From Ardenticatenales bacterium (GTDB lineage Bacteria; Chloroflexota; Anaerolineae; Epilineales; Epilineaceae), in the NCBI GenBank assembly GCA_020853525.1, contig JADYYS010000032.1, forward strand, positions 57,725 to 121,724: a DNA stretch of 64,000 nt, in the 5' to 3' direction. The notes beneath the pieces were generated by a model. The model made no database searches. It had not been told where the DNA came from and saw nothing but the letters and a program-made list of their open reading frames with translations. The position numbers and the translations under genes are program-made. The stretch's first letter is position 1, and each line of letters begins with the position of its first letter. Of this stretch, positions 47,123-56,060 are shown in pieces.

Positions 47123-47692
47123 TCAAGCCAGAAACGTCTCGAGAAGGCCGAGATCGCCGCCCTTGCGATGGTAGAGCACGTTCACTTCGCCGGAGCGGGC
47201 ATTGCGAAACACGAAGAAGTCGTGGCCGAGGAGCTCGATCTGCTCGGCGGCCTCGTCCTCGGTCATGCTGTAGAGTTCGAACATCTTCCGGCGACGGATC
47301 CGCGGTAGTCGCGGACCGTCCGCATCGTCGGCATCGCCGGCCTCGATCGGCGGCCCGTCCACGGCCGCGCCGGACTTGCGCTGGCCGTGCCAGCGGTCCA
47401 CGCGGCGGTCCTTGAAGCGGCGGATCTGCCGATGCATCTTGTCCGCCGCCAAGTCGATCGCCGCGAACAGATCGGCGTGCATCTCCTCCGAACGGAGAAC
47501 CCGCTTGTCCACCCACGACGTGATCTGAGCGGTGAACACTTCGCCCTGGCTGTGGCTGACGCCGTGCGACAGCTCGACGCGCATCGAGTGGATGTCCTGA
47601 AGGAATCGCTGCAGCTTGGCAATCCGCTTCTGCACGTGATCGCGAACCCCATCGGTCAGGTCGACGCTGCGGGCCAGCAACTCCAGCTCCAC
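47123..47692 (-). CDS. hpf: Ribosome hibernation promoting factor (long form)
   Basis: MELELLARSVDLTDGVRDHVQKRIAKLQRFL...DLFAAIDLAADKMHRQIRRFKDR...KMFELYSMTEDEAAEQIELLGHDFFVFRNARSGEVNVLYHRKGGDLGLLE. Confidence 0.95.
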   Translation of the reverse strand: MELELLARSVDLTDGVRDHVQKRIAKLQRFLQDIHSMRVELSHGVSHSQGEVFTAQITSWVDKRVLRSEEMHADLFAAIDLAADKMHRQIRRFKDRRVDRWHGQRKSGAAVDGPPIEAGDADDADGPRLPRIRRRKMFELYSMTEDEAAEQIELLGHDFFVFRNARSGEVNVLYHRKGGDLGLLETFLA

Positions 47693-47763
47693 GTGATTCG
47701 TCCTCCATTGGGGGTGAGCGGTGGATGACGGCCGGCGAGCGCGGCACCCAGGTCCGGCCCCCG

Positions 47764-47793
47764 ATTATACCGGCGCCCGCTCGCGCGTGCGAA
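47764..47793 (-). promoter_or_regulatory. Promoter for hpf (TTCGCA-18-TATAAT)
   Basis: Reverse complement of tgcgaa (47788-47793) and attata (47764-47769). Confidence 0.55.
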
Positions 47794-47846
47794 GCGCACT
47801 TCTGGCGCCGTGATGCGATGGGAACGCGGCGCCGTTGACCTCGGGT

Positions 47847-48608
47847 TCACGCGTCCCCACCGTGCGTCGCGCGGGCCAGCGTCACGACGACGACCCGCTT
47901 GGCACCGGCCGCCTTGAGCGCTCGAGCGCACGCCTCGCCCGTCGCCCCCGTCGTCAGGACGTCGTCGACGACGACCGCATGCTCGAGGCAGACCGGCCGC
48001 CGCGCCTCGATTGCGCCGAGCACGTTGGCGAGCCGCTCGGCGCGCGACGTTCCGACCTGGGGGGGTGTGGCCCGCACGCGCTCGAGCGCATCGACCGCGA
48101 CAGGCACCCCGAGCGAAGCCGCCACCACCGCCGCCAACCGTGCCGGCACATCGATTCCGCGTTCCGCGCGCCGCTCGGCATGGGTCGGGACCGGGACGAC
48201 GACCGTCCGCGCGAGGTCCGGACCGAGGTGCGGCCGCACGACGGCGGCGGCGCATTGGCCCGCCAAGTCGGCCACGCGGCGGCGGCGATCATACTTGAGG
48301 GCATGGATCCAGTCCGTGACCGGCGGGGCGTGCAGCCAGGGCGCAACGGCGAGATCGAAGGCCGGCGGTTGGGCGAGGCAACGACGGCAGCGAGGCGAGG
48401 CGCTGCGGGCGTCGGCGCGGGCGGCGAGGACGGCATCGCCGCAGATCGCGCAGCGGCGTTTCGGCAGGGCCGGGGCGCCGGCAAGGCATGGCGCACAGAT
48501 CCACGCCCCGCGGCGCGAACAGCCCGGCGAAAGGCAGCGCGGCGGGAAGAGACAGTCGAGCCAGACTTCGGCGAGCGCGCGCACGTCGGCGGCCATGAGT
48601 CGCTCCAT
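47847..48608 (-). CDS. comF: ComF family phosphoribosyltransferase-like protein
   Basis: FPPRCLSPGCSRRGAWICAPCL...RRCAICGDAVL...WIHALKYDRRRRVADLAG...VVVPVPTHAERRAERGID...AVVVDDVLTTGATGEACARALKAAGAKRVVVVTLAR. Confidence 0.93.
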   Translation of the reverse strand: MERLMAADVRALAEVWLDCLFPPRCLSPGCSRRGAWICAPCLAGAPALPKRRCAICGDAVLAARADARSASPRCRRCLAQPPAFDLAVAPWLHAPPVTDWIHALKYDRRRRVADLAGQCAAAVVRPHLGPDLARTVVVPVPTHAERRAERGIDVPARLAAVVAASLGVPVAVDALERVRATPPQVGTSRAERLANVLGAIEARRPVCLEHAVVVDDVLTTGATGEACARALKAAGAKRVVVVTLARATHGGDA

Positions 48609-48681
48609 GGCGGCCGGCGCAAGGGTCGAGGAAGCGTAGCACGCCGCAGCGGCGCAGACGACGTGCCGACTACGCGCCGGG

Positions 48682-49134
48682 TCAGCCGCGCCCCCGGACA
48701 TCCGCCTCACCGGCGGCTTGACGCGCCGCGTCGGCCACCATCCCGTCGATCGGACGGAGCGCGGCGATGAGGCCGAGGACGATCCGGACGGCGGTAGGGG
48801 TCATCCCACGCGCCGCCTCCGCCAGTCGCCGGGCGGCCGGATCGTGCAGCAGCGCCGCCACGAGCGCGGCATCGCGCTGGGCGTCCTCGGCATCGTTGTC
48901 CAGGCTGAAGAAGAATTCGGGCGGCACATGGAAGAACTCGGCCAGGGCCTCGATCACGTCCAGGCTCGGGTTCTGGCTCCGGCCGTTGCGCAGCTTCCAG
49001 ACATAGGACCGCGACACCCGGCCCTGCGTCCCGCGCTCGATGTCATCGTACGTGTACTCACGCCCGTCCGGCCGACGCACCGTGTTGAACAGGTACTCGA
49101 TCTTGGCAGCGATCGCATCCGCGGCGCGCGTCAC
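48682..49134 (-). CDS. XRE-family/EspR-like helix-turn-helix regulator
   Basis: IAAKIEYLFNTVRRPDGREYTYDDIERGTQGRVSRSYVWKLRNGRSQNPSLDVIEALAEFFHVPPEFFF. Confidence 0.85.
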   Translation of the reverse strand: MTRAADAIAAKIEYLFNTVRRPDGREYTYDDIERGTQGRVSRSYVWKLRNGRSQNPSLDVIEALAEFFHVPPEFFFSLDNDAEDAQRDAALVAALLHDPAARRLAEAARGMTPTAVRIVLGLIAALRPIDGMVADAARQAAGEADVRGRG

Positions 49135-49379
49135 GAACCGTCTCCATCCATCGTGTCGTCTCGTCTTCGTGTCTCGTTGCCCTGGCGGACCGCGCAGCGC
49201 ACGGCGCCAATCATGCCATGACACAGCCATGGCCGGTCGTCTACAACCCGACACAGATGCGACGACCCCCGGCCGGTCGGTCCGCCACACGGCGGCAGCG
49301 CATTGCCAACCTTAAGGTGCGCCGATACAATCCGATCCCTGCCGCCACGGAGACACGGAGCCACGGACGCGCAACCACC

Positions 49380-50078
49380 ATGTCTCGAACGAAGCCCCTG
49401 CACGACCTTCAGCTGCTCGACCAACAGCGCGACACCGCGCTCGACCGCCTGGCGCGCATCGAGCACGCCCTCGGCCGGGCGCCGGCCGTGGTGGCGGCGC
49501 AGGCCGCGCTGGCAGCGAGCGAAGCGGCACTGGCCCGCGTGGAGGAAGCGCTGGCGGCGTGCCAGGCAAAGCGCCAGACGCTGAAGGCGCGCATGGCCGC
49601 CGAGGAGGCCCAGCTCTACGGCGGCCGAACCGCCAGCGCGCGTGAGATCGAAGGGCAGAAGGCGAACCTCGACGCCCACCAGCGCCAGCTGTCCGATCTG
49701 GACGATGCGGCGCTGGCGATCATGCTCGAGCGGGACGCGGCGGCGGCCGCCACCGCTGCGGCACGGCGTTCCGTGGACGACGCCTTGGCAGCCGCCGAGG
49801 GCACCGACGCGCAGCTGCGTGCCGCGCGCACGCGCCTGACCGAAGGTCTCGCCGTCCTCGATCCGCGCCGCGAGCAGGCGCGGTCCCAAGTGGCGCCGGC
49901 CGACCTGGCACTCTATGACCGACTGAAGGCCGACACGAAGCGCGGCGGCATCTCCGTTGCCAGGGTGACGGGGGAAGCATGCGGCGGCTGCGGGCGGGCG
50001 CTCACCTCGGCCGAGACGCAGCGGGCGGCCGCCGGGTTGGCGCAGTGTCCGTCGTGCGGCCGCATCCTGCACGCGTAG
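49380..50078 (+). CDS. Coiled-coil plus C4 zinc-ribbon protein
   Basis: Long Ala/Arg/Glu coiled coil with C-terminal GEACGGCGRALTSAETQRAAAGLAQCPSCGRILHA. Confidence 0.85.
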   Translation: MSRTKPLHDLQLLDQQRDTALDRLARIEHALGRAPAVVAAQAALAASEAALARVEEALAACQAKRQTLKARMAAEEAQLYGGRTASAREIEGQKANLDAHQRQLSDLDDAALAIMLERDAAAAATAAARRSVDDALAAAEGTDAQLRAARTRLTEGLAVLDPRREQARSQVAPADLALYDRLKADTKRGGISVARVTGEACGGCGRALTSAETQRAAAGLAQCPSCGRILHA

Positions 50079-50097
50079 CGGCAGCTCGGAACCCGTC

Positions 50098-50451
50098 GTG
50101 ACCAGCGATGCCAAGTCGTACGTCCTCCGATCCGGCGACCTCGTGCTCGACGTCGGCGCGCGGACACTTCTCCGGCTCGGCCATCTCCACCACCTCACCC
50201 CCAAAGAGTGTCGGCTGCTCGAGACATTTCTGACCCACCAGGGGCAGGTGTTGACGCGCCAGTTCCTCATGCGTGAGGTCTGGCAGACCGACTTCGTGGA
50301 CGACACGCGCACGCTCGAGGTGCACGTCCACTGGCTGCGGCGCAAGATCGAGGACCCGTCCCCAGGCCCGGCGCCCGGCCGCATTCACACGGTGCGCGGC
50401 GTCGGCTACCTCTACCAGCCCGTCATCACGGATCGCACGCCCTCCCGCTAG
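50098..50451 (+). CDS. Stand-alone OmpR/PhoB-type winged-helix DNA-binding protein (no receiver domain)
   Basis: LVLDVGARTLLRLGHLHHLTPKECRLLETFLTHQGQVLTRQFLMREVWQTDFVDDTRTLEVHVHWLRRKIEDPSPGPGRIHTVRGVGYLYQP-type Trans_reg_C fold. Confidence 0.88.
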   Translation: MTSDAKSYVLRSGDLVLDVGARTLLRLGHLHHLTPKECRLLETFLTHQGQVLTRQFLMREVWQTDFVDDTRTLEVHVHWLRRKIEDPSPGPAPGRIHTVRGVGYLYQPVITDRTPSR

Positions 50452-50463
50452 GACTCTGTCACT

Positions 50464-50521
50464 GCAGCGTCGGGGTTCCGTATCCTGGTGGCGACGCCTA
50501 GCGTTTCCAGCGGCCGGGTAC
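50464..50521 (+). repeat. Dispersed intergenic repeat, copy B
   Basis: ccgtatcctggtggcgacgcctagcgtttccagcggccgggtac, matching 9352-9394. Confidence 0.6.
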
Positions 50522-51948
50522 TAGCGCCCTTCATCAGCCATCTGGACGGCTCGGACCGGTTCGACGAGCGCCAGGAATTCGGATCGCGGGTCGACCACGG
50601 GCACGACGTTCATCACGCCTGCCCGCCGCAGCACGGTGGCGGCGATGTAGGCGCGGTAGCCGGTCTGACATTGCAGGATCGTCCGCCCCGAGCGCGGTAT
50701 CTCGCCGAGCCGGTCGGCGACCTCGCCGAGCGGGATGTGGACGGCACCCGGCAGGTGCCCCGCCTTCCATTCGGACAGCCCGCGCACATCGACGATGTGG
50801 GCCGCGCCCGAGCGCAGCATGGCGGCAAGCTCGGCCACGTCGATCGTGGGAAGCGCCGGATCGTCGTCCTGCAGCACGTCGGGACCGGCGAAGCCGCGCA
50901 CGTCGTCGACCCCGATCGCCCGGAGCGCGGTGAGGTGCGCCGGCAACGCCTGCGGGTCCGCGACGATGAGGTGGACCGGGCGGCCGTAATCCGTCACCCA
51001 GCCGACGTACGTCGTGAAGTTCGCCCGCGTCGCCGGGATGCTGAGCGCGCCGGGGATGTGGTGACGGGCGTGCTCGGACTGGGGACGCAGGTCGAGCACC
51101 TGGGCTCCGTCGGCCAGCAACGCCTCGATCGCACCCCGGTCGAGACGCGTGGGCGACGGCAGGTCGGCGATCAGGGCCGGGCCGTCGCGGTTGACCGCCT
51201 TCATCCGGCCGAAGTAGCGCGGCGGCTCGGGTTGACCGTCAAGCAGCCACCGGACGAACGCGCCCTCGTCGGCCGTCTGGAATGCCGGGTTGAACCGCCG
51301 TTCGTAGCCGAGCGTGGTGGACGGGATCGCACCGAGCGCCTTGCCGCACGCGCTGCCGGCGCCGTGGCCGGGCCAGAGCTGGAGGTAGTCGGGCAGGCGG
51401 CTGAGGCGGGCGATGGACGCGAACTGTTGCCGGGCGCCGACCTCCTTGCTGCCGGCGACCCCGGCCGCGGTCTCGAGGAGGTCGGGCCGCCCGACGTCGC
51501 CGACGAAGACGCAATCGCCGGTGAAGATGCCGATCGGTTCGTCGGCGGCGGCCGTGTCGGTGACGATGAACACGATGTGCTCCGGCGTGTGGCCGGGCGT
51601 GGCCAGCACCTCGAACCGGATTCGGCCGAGCGTGAAGACGTCGCCGTCGTGCAAGAGCGTCGCACCGGCCGCTTCGGCGAAGCGGTAGCGCCAGTCCGGG
51701 GCGCCCTCGTCCGACAGCAGGAGCTGGGCGCCGGTCGCGGCCGCCAGCTCGCGCGCGCCGCTCACGAAGTCCGCGTGGATGTGCGTCTCCGTGACGTGCG
51801 TCACCTTAAGTCCCTGGCGCACCGCGGCGTCGAGATACGGTGCGATGTCGCGCATCGGATCGACGACGCAGGCAACGCCCCTCGCCTGGCAGGCGACGAG
51901 GTACGATGCCTGGGCCAGCGCCTCGTCGTAGAAGTACTTGATGAGCAT
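50521..51948 (-). CDS. MBL-fold persulfide dioxygenase-like protein fused to rhodanese domains
   Basis: CVVDPMRDIAPYLDAAVRQGLKVTHVTETHIHADFVSGARELA...LATPGHTPEHIVF...FTGDCVFVGDVGRPDLL; C-terminal rhodanese with LQCQTGYRA active-site Cys. Confidence 0.92.
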   Translation of the reverse strand: MLIKYFYDEALAQASYLVACQARGVACVVDPMRDIAPYLDAAVRQGLKVTHVTETHIHADFVSGARELAAATGAQLLLSDEGAPDWRYRFAEAAGATLLHDGDVFTLGRIRFEVLATPGHTPEHIVFIVTDTAAADEPIGIFTGDCVFVGDVGRPDLLETAAGVAGSKEVGARQQFASIARLSRLPDYLQLWPGHGAGSACGKALGAIPSTTLGYERRFNPAFQTADEGAFVRWLLDGQPEPPRYFGRMKAVNRDGPALIADLPSPTRLDRGAIEALLADGAQVLDLRPQSEHARHHIPGALSIPATRANFTTYVGWVTDYGRPVHLIVADPQALPAHLTALRAIGVDDVRGFAGPDVLQDDDPALPTIDVAELAAMLRSGAAHIVDVRGLSEWKAGHLPGAVHIPLGEVADRLGEIPRSGRTILQCQTGYRAYIAATVLRRAGVMNVVPVVDPRSEFLALVEPVRAVQMADEGR

Positions 51949-52076
51949 CCTGCTCCCCCGCGGTGGCGTTCGGTCCGGTGGCCGTTCAGGTTGATGCTCG
52001 CACAGCCGCGAGCGAAGTGCCGAAGTGTAGCGCCGAGCCGGTTGGGGCGAAAGCCCCTCACGTCCGTCGCGCCGCG

Positions 52077-53093
52077 TCAGCCACCCTGCCCCACCAGCGC
52101 CGCCAGCACCTCGGCCTCTCGCTCGGGCGACAGCCCGGCGGCCAGCGCAACGTTCGCGGGCCGCGCGCGGTGCCACGCCAGCGTGTCGGAAACGGTGCTG
52201 CCGAGCGAGCGGAACGTCAAGCCGGCGCCGACGGCGCGGGCGTTGCTGCTGCGCATGAGGGCGCGCTCGCCGGGGGGCAGCCAAAGCGGCAGATCGGACC
52301 ACGGTCGGATGCCGTGCGCCGCCAGCGTCGGCAGGTCGAGCCAGGCCGGAGACGCCGCACCGCCGGTCGCTGCGGCGCACGCGGCGAACAGGTCGCCGAA
52401 GGTCGCCGCCGGCGTCGGGCCGACGGCGTTGTACGTCCCGCCGATCCCATCCTCGATCGCCCGAACGATCCACGCGCCAAGGTCGCGCGCATCGATGTAC
52501 TGCAGCGGGGCGTCCGGACCCTCCGGGGCGATGAACGGGCCGCCCCGATCGAAGCGGGCCGGCCAGTACGTGAAGCGGTCCGTCGGATCGTGCGGGCCGA
52601 CGATCACGCCGGGCCGCACGATGAGCGCCGCGGCGCCGAATCCGGCGATCACGGCGCGTTCGCACAGCGCCTTCAGCGGCCCGTACGTCACGCCGTCGAC
52701 GTTTTCGACGGTCGGATCCTCCAACACGCCGACCGGCGCCGCCTCGTCGGGCCCGTGCTCGAGCCCGTCGGCGTCCGCCGGATTCGTCCCGTCCGCGTAC
52801 ACCGAAATCGTCGAGATGAAGACGTAACGCCTCACACGCCCGGCGAGCGCCGAAACGGACGCCCCGACGACGCGCGGCACGTAGCCGCAGGTGTCGACGA
52901 CGGCGTCCCATTCGGCGCCGTCCAGTACCGCGAGCCCGCCGTCGCGGTCGCCGATCCGGTGCTCGACGTCGCCGAACAGCCCAGGGTTCGTCCGCCCGCG
53001 CGTGAACAGCGTGACGGCGTGGTCGCGCGCCCGCAGCGCGTCGACGAGATGACGGCCGACGAAGCGTGTGCCACCGATGATCAGTACGCGCAT
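52077..53093 (-). CDS. NAD-dependent epimerase/dehydratase (CSP41-like SDR)
   Basis: MRVLIIGGTRFVGRHLVDALRARDHAVTLFTRGRTNPGLFGDVEHRIGDRDG... Confidence 0.88.
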   Translation of the reverse strand: MRVLIIGGTRFVGRHLVDALRARDHAVTLFTRGRTNPGLFGDVEHRIGDRDGGLAVLDGAEWDAVVDTCGYVPRVVGASVSALAGRVRRYVFISTISVYADGTNPADADGLEHGPDEAAPVGVLEDPTVENVDGVTYGPLKALCERAVIAGFGAAALIVRPGVIVGPHDPTDRFTYWPARFDRGGPFIAPEGPDAPLQYIDARDLGAWIVRAIEDGIGGTYNAVGPTPAATFGDLFAACAAATGGAASPAWLDLPTLAAHGIRPWSDLPLWLPPGERALMRSSNARAVGAGLTFRSLGSTVSDTLAWHRARPANVALAAGLSPEREAEVLAALVGQGG

Positions 53094-53232
53094 GGTTGAT
53101 CCCTCCCCGTCTTCGGGCGCCGCACGTGCGGCGCCGGCGGCGCGGCACGCCACCGAGCCGGCCCGCCGAAGTGGGACGTCCGTACGAGGCACGATGTGAC
53201 TGTGCTAGCATCGGCCGATCATCCGTCGCCTC

Positions 53233-54870
53233 GTGGGGTCCGATCGAAGCATGCCTGAATGCGTCGCCCGCCCGTCGCGCGCCGCTGTCGATGTGGGCGC
53301 AACGTCGCGGCGCAAGCGCGCGGCGTGTGCCTTGGCGATGGCCGTCGGCGCCCTCGCCGCACCGCACCTCGACGTCCGGCAGATCGTCGACCAGCCGACG
53401 AAGTTCGTGGGACACCGGCCACAGCACAGTCGGGCGATTTCGGCTGCCGCGCTGCGTCAGCCCGGCTGGCTGGTCGATGTCGGTCCGTCCGTAAGCATCG
53501 CCTATCGACCTGAGACGGCGGCGGCCGCGGCGGCGCTCCGGCCCCGGCTGGGTGCGGCAGTTGCCGCGCTCGGCGACGCGTTCGGCGCGTCGCTGCCCGA
53601 GCCGTTCACGATCCGGTTGTACGCCTCGGACGGCGCCTACGGCGCGGATCACCCGCTGGCCCGCAAGGTGGGCGGCAGCTGGGTCGAGGAGCACCGGCCG
53701 CGCCGTGAGGCTTCGCTCGTCGCGCCGTTCACCGCCGACGGCAGCGTCGACGTGAACGCCCTCGAGGTGTCCGTGCGCTACGCCCTGGCGCATCAGCTGC
53801 TGGCACATGCATCGAATGGACGGCTGCCGAGCGGGCTCCAGGAAGGAATGGCCCGGCTGATGACCCCGCCCTCGGGTGAAACCCAGACGGGCGTCGCAGC
53901 GCTGCGATCGGCGATGGACACGGGCACGCTCATCGGCTGGACGGCGCTGATCGGCCCAGGCTCGGCCTACGTCCAGCCCGAGGTCGGCGTTCCGGAGAGC
54001 CTATCGATCGCCGTTTTCCTGGTGCGGGATCGCGGCTTCGACTGCATCCGGGACGTCGCGCACGCTTCTGCCGGCGATGTGCCTTTCCGCACCGTGTTCC
54101 AAGCCGCATGCGGCGTGTCGTTCGCGGAGGCGGAAGCGGCGTGGATGGCCTGGCTGCCGCGCTACGTGGACGGTGGCTGGCGCGACAGCCCGCTGTTCAG
54201 CCCCGACCTCGGCCCCGCCAGGCAGCTGCTGGCTGAGGGCGAGGAAGCGGCCGTCGTCCCGCTCCTGCGCGCCGTCGTCGCGGCCAACAGCGGCGGCCCG
54301 CTGGCCGTGGACGCCGGGACCATGCTCGCCCGGGCCGAGGCCGGCGCGGCGGCGCAGGCGGCGCTGGCCACCGCGCAGGCGGCACTGGCGGCGGGCGACT
54401 ACGCCGCCGCGCGCCGCAGCGCGGCCGAGGCCGGCGAGCGCGCCGCGCCCGTGGGCGCAAGCGGCGCGCTCGAACGGGCGGCCGCGCTGGACGCGCGCGG
54501 CGCCGAGGGACTGGCCGCGGCCCGCGATCTGGACCGTGCGACCCGCCTGCCCGCGTGGCAATGGGTTGCCGCCCGACGCGCGGCACACCGTGCCGCAATC
54601 CTGTACGCCCGTCTCGGCAATGACCTGGCCGCGCAGCGCGCGGTGGCCGTCCGCACGTCGCTCGACCGGCGGGCAGCACCCTTCGCCTGGCTGGCGGTGC
54701 TCGCGGGAGTCGGCATCCTCGCGCATGCCGGGCGACGCCGCCTGCGGCTCGCCCGCACGTCCGTGGGCCAAGGCATCGCCGGACAACGACCCGGCACGGC
54801 CCGGACGCACCGCACCGCCGTGCCCCGGCGTCCGTCGTCGCAGCCGCCGCAACCTACCGCGCCGCCATGA
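53233..54870 (+). CDS. Peptidase MA-like (gluzincin) protein with degenerate HQxxH site and C-terminal TPR-like region
   Basis: VSVRYALAHQLLAHASNGRLPSGLQEGMARLM in the HExxH...LPxWLxEGLA position; C-terminal TM (FAWLAVLAGVGILAHA). Confidence 0.6.
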   Translation: MGSDRSMPECVARPSRAAVDVGATSRRKRAACALAMAVGALAAPHLDVRQIVDQPTKFVGHRPQHSRAISAAALRQPGWLVDVGPSVSIAYRPETAAAAAALRPRLGAAVAALGDAFGASLPEPFTIRLYASDGAYGADHPLARKVGGSWVEEHRPRREASLVAPFTADGSVDVNALEVSVRYALAHQLLAHASNGRLPSGLQEGMARLMTPPSGETQTGVAALRSAMDTGTLIGWTALIGPGSAYVQPEVGVPESLSIAVFLVRDRGFDCIRDVAHASAGDVPFRTVFQAACGVSFAEAEAAWMAWLPRYVDGGWRDSPLFSPDLGPARQLLAEGEEAAVVPLLRAVVAANSGGPLAVDAGTMLARAEAGAAAQAALATAQAALAAGDYAAARRSAAEAGERAAPVGASGALERAAALDARGAEGLAAARDLDRATRLPAWQWVAARRAAHRAAILYARLGNDLAAQRAVAVRTSLDRRAAPFAWLAVLAGVGILAHAGRRRLRLARTSVGQGIAGQRPGTARTHRTAVPRRPSSQPPQPTAPP

Positions 54871-56060
54871 TCCAGTTCCGCGTCCGCTACGGCCAGCTGC
54901 GTGCCGAGATCGATCGCGCGCGCCGGCGCCTGGCGGCGGCGCGCGCGCTGTGGCTGGCATTGTGCGTGCCCCTGGCAGCGCTCGCGATGCGTCTGGCCGG
55001 CGGACCTTCGGTCGGGGCGGGATGGGTGGCCCTCGTCGGCGGGCTCGTGCTCGTCGGCGCCGCTCTCGGTCCGACGGCCCGACGCCGCGGCGACGATGCG
55101 CGCATGCTGGACCGCCGGTTCGGCCTCGACGAGCTCCTCGTCACCGCCGTCGAGGTGGACGCGCGCGGACCGCGGACGGCGCTCGAGGACCGCCTGTTGG
55201 ACGACGCAGCCGGTCGGCTGGCGATCATCCGCCGCGGCGAGACGGCCGAGCCCGAGCGACTGTGGGTCGAGATCGAGACGGCGGCGGCGCTGGCGCTGAT
55301 CCTGGCGGGCGGTACGATTCTGACCGGCAGCATCCGCATCGCCGCGCTGCCGGCCCCGCGCGATGCCGCCGGCGTGTCGGCCGGCGCCGCCGGATCGGCC
55401 CCCGGCCCGGAGTCGGCGGGCGGCCGGGCGCCCGGCGCCGCCGACCGCGTCATGGCCGGGGCCTTGCGCGACGAATCGATGGCGCAGTCCGTCGTGGCCG
55501 CGCTCGCGGACGGTGATCGCCGGACGGCCGTACTCGCGCTCCGGACGCTGGCCGACCAGACGCGGGACCTCTCGCCGGCCGGCCGAAGCAACCTGTCCGA
55601 GGCGCTCCGGGATGCCGGCGCCGCGCTGGCGCCGATCGATCCGGAACTGGCCGCCGCGGCGTCGCTGGCAGCCGACGGCCTGCGCCGGGCCACCCCGCCC
55701 GCCGATGCGCAGGCGCTCCAGTCGCTGGCCGATGCGTTGGCCTCGAGCGCCGAGCGCGCGCCGCGGGCCGGGTCGGCCGCGCTGCCGGCGGGAACGCAGG
55801 CGTCGCGGATCCGGGCGGCGGCGACGACACGCGGCGTCGCGTCCGGCGGGCCGGGCAACATCGGCGCCCCCCCGTCGGGCGGTGCGGCGGTCCACGGCGA
55901 GCGGCTCGTCGATCCGGCGGCGGTCCGCGGCGGTGCGGCCGGCGGATCGCGCTCGGCGGCGGCGGCCGGCGCCGGCTCGGTGCCGCTCGCAGAACAGGAG
56001 ACCGTGCGTCGGTACTTCGCCCGAACGGGTGATGGCGGAGCGGTGGAGCGCGCCCGATGA
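54867..56060 (+). CDS. Membrane protein, two N-terminal TM helices plus Ala-rich domain
   Basis: ALWLALCVPLAALAMRLAGG and GWVALVGGLVLVGAALG, third TM AAALALILAGGTILTG; overlaps its neighbours by 4 nt at both ends. Confidence 0.65.
   Translation: MIQFRVRYGQLRAEIDRARRRLAAARALWLALCVPLAALAMRLAGGPSVGAGWVALVGGLVLVGAALGPTARRRGDDARMLDRRFGLDELLVTAVEVDARGPRTALEDRLLDDAAGRLAIIRRGETAEPERLWVEIETAAALALILAGGTILTGSIRIAALPAPRDAAGVSAGAAGSAPGPESAGGRAPGAADRVMAGALRDESMAQSVVAALADGDRRTAVLALRTLADQTRDLSPAGRSNLSEALRDAGAALAPIDPELAAAASLAADGLRRATPPADAQALQSLADALASSAERAPRAGSAALPAGTQASRIRAAATTRGVASGGPGNIGAPPSGGAAVHGERLVDPAAVRGGAAGGSRSAAAAGAGSVPLAEQETVRRYFARTGDGGAVERAR

Noticed and set aside
50521-51948. First rhodanese domain lacking the catalytic Cys as a novel feature
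   Set aside because: An inactive first rhodanese is common in MBL-rhodanese fusions, so this is expected.
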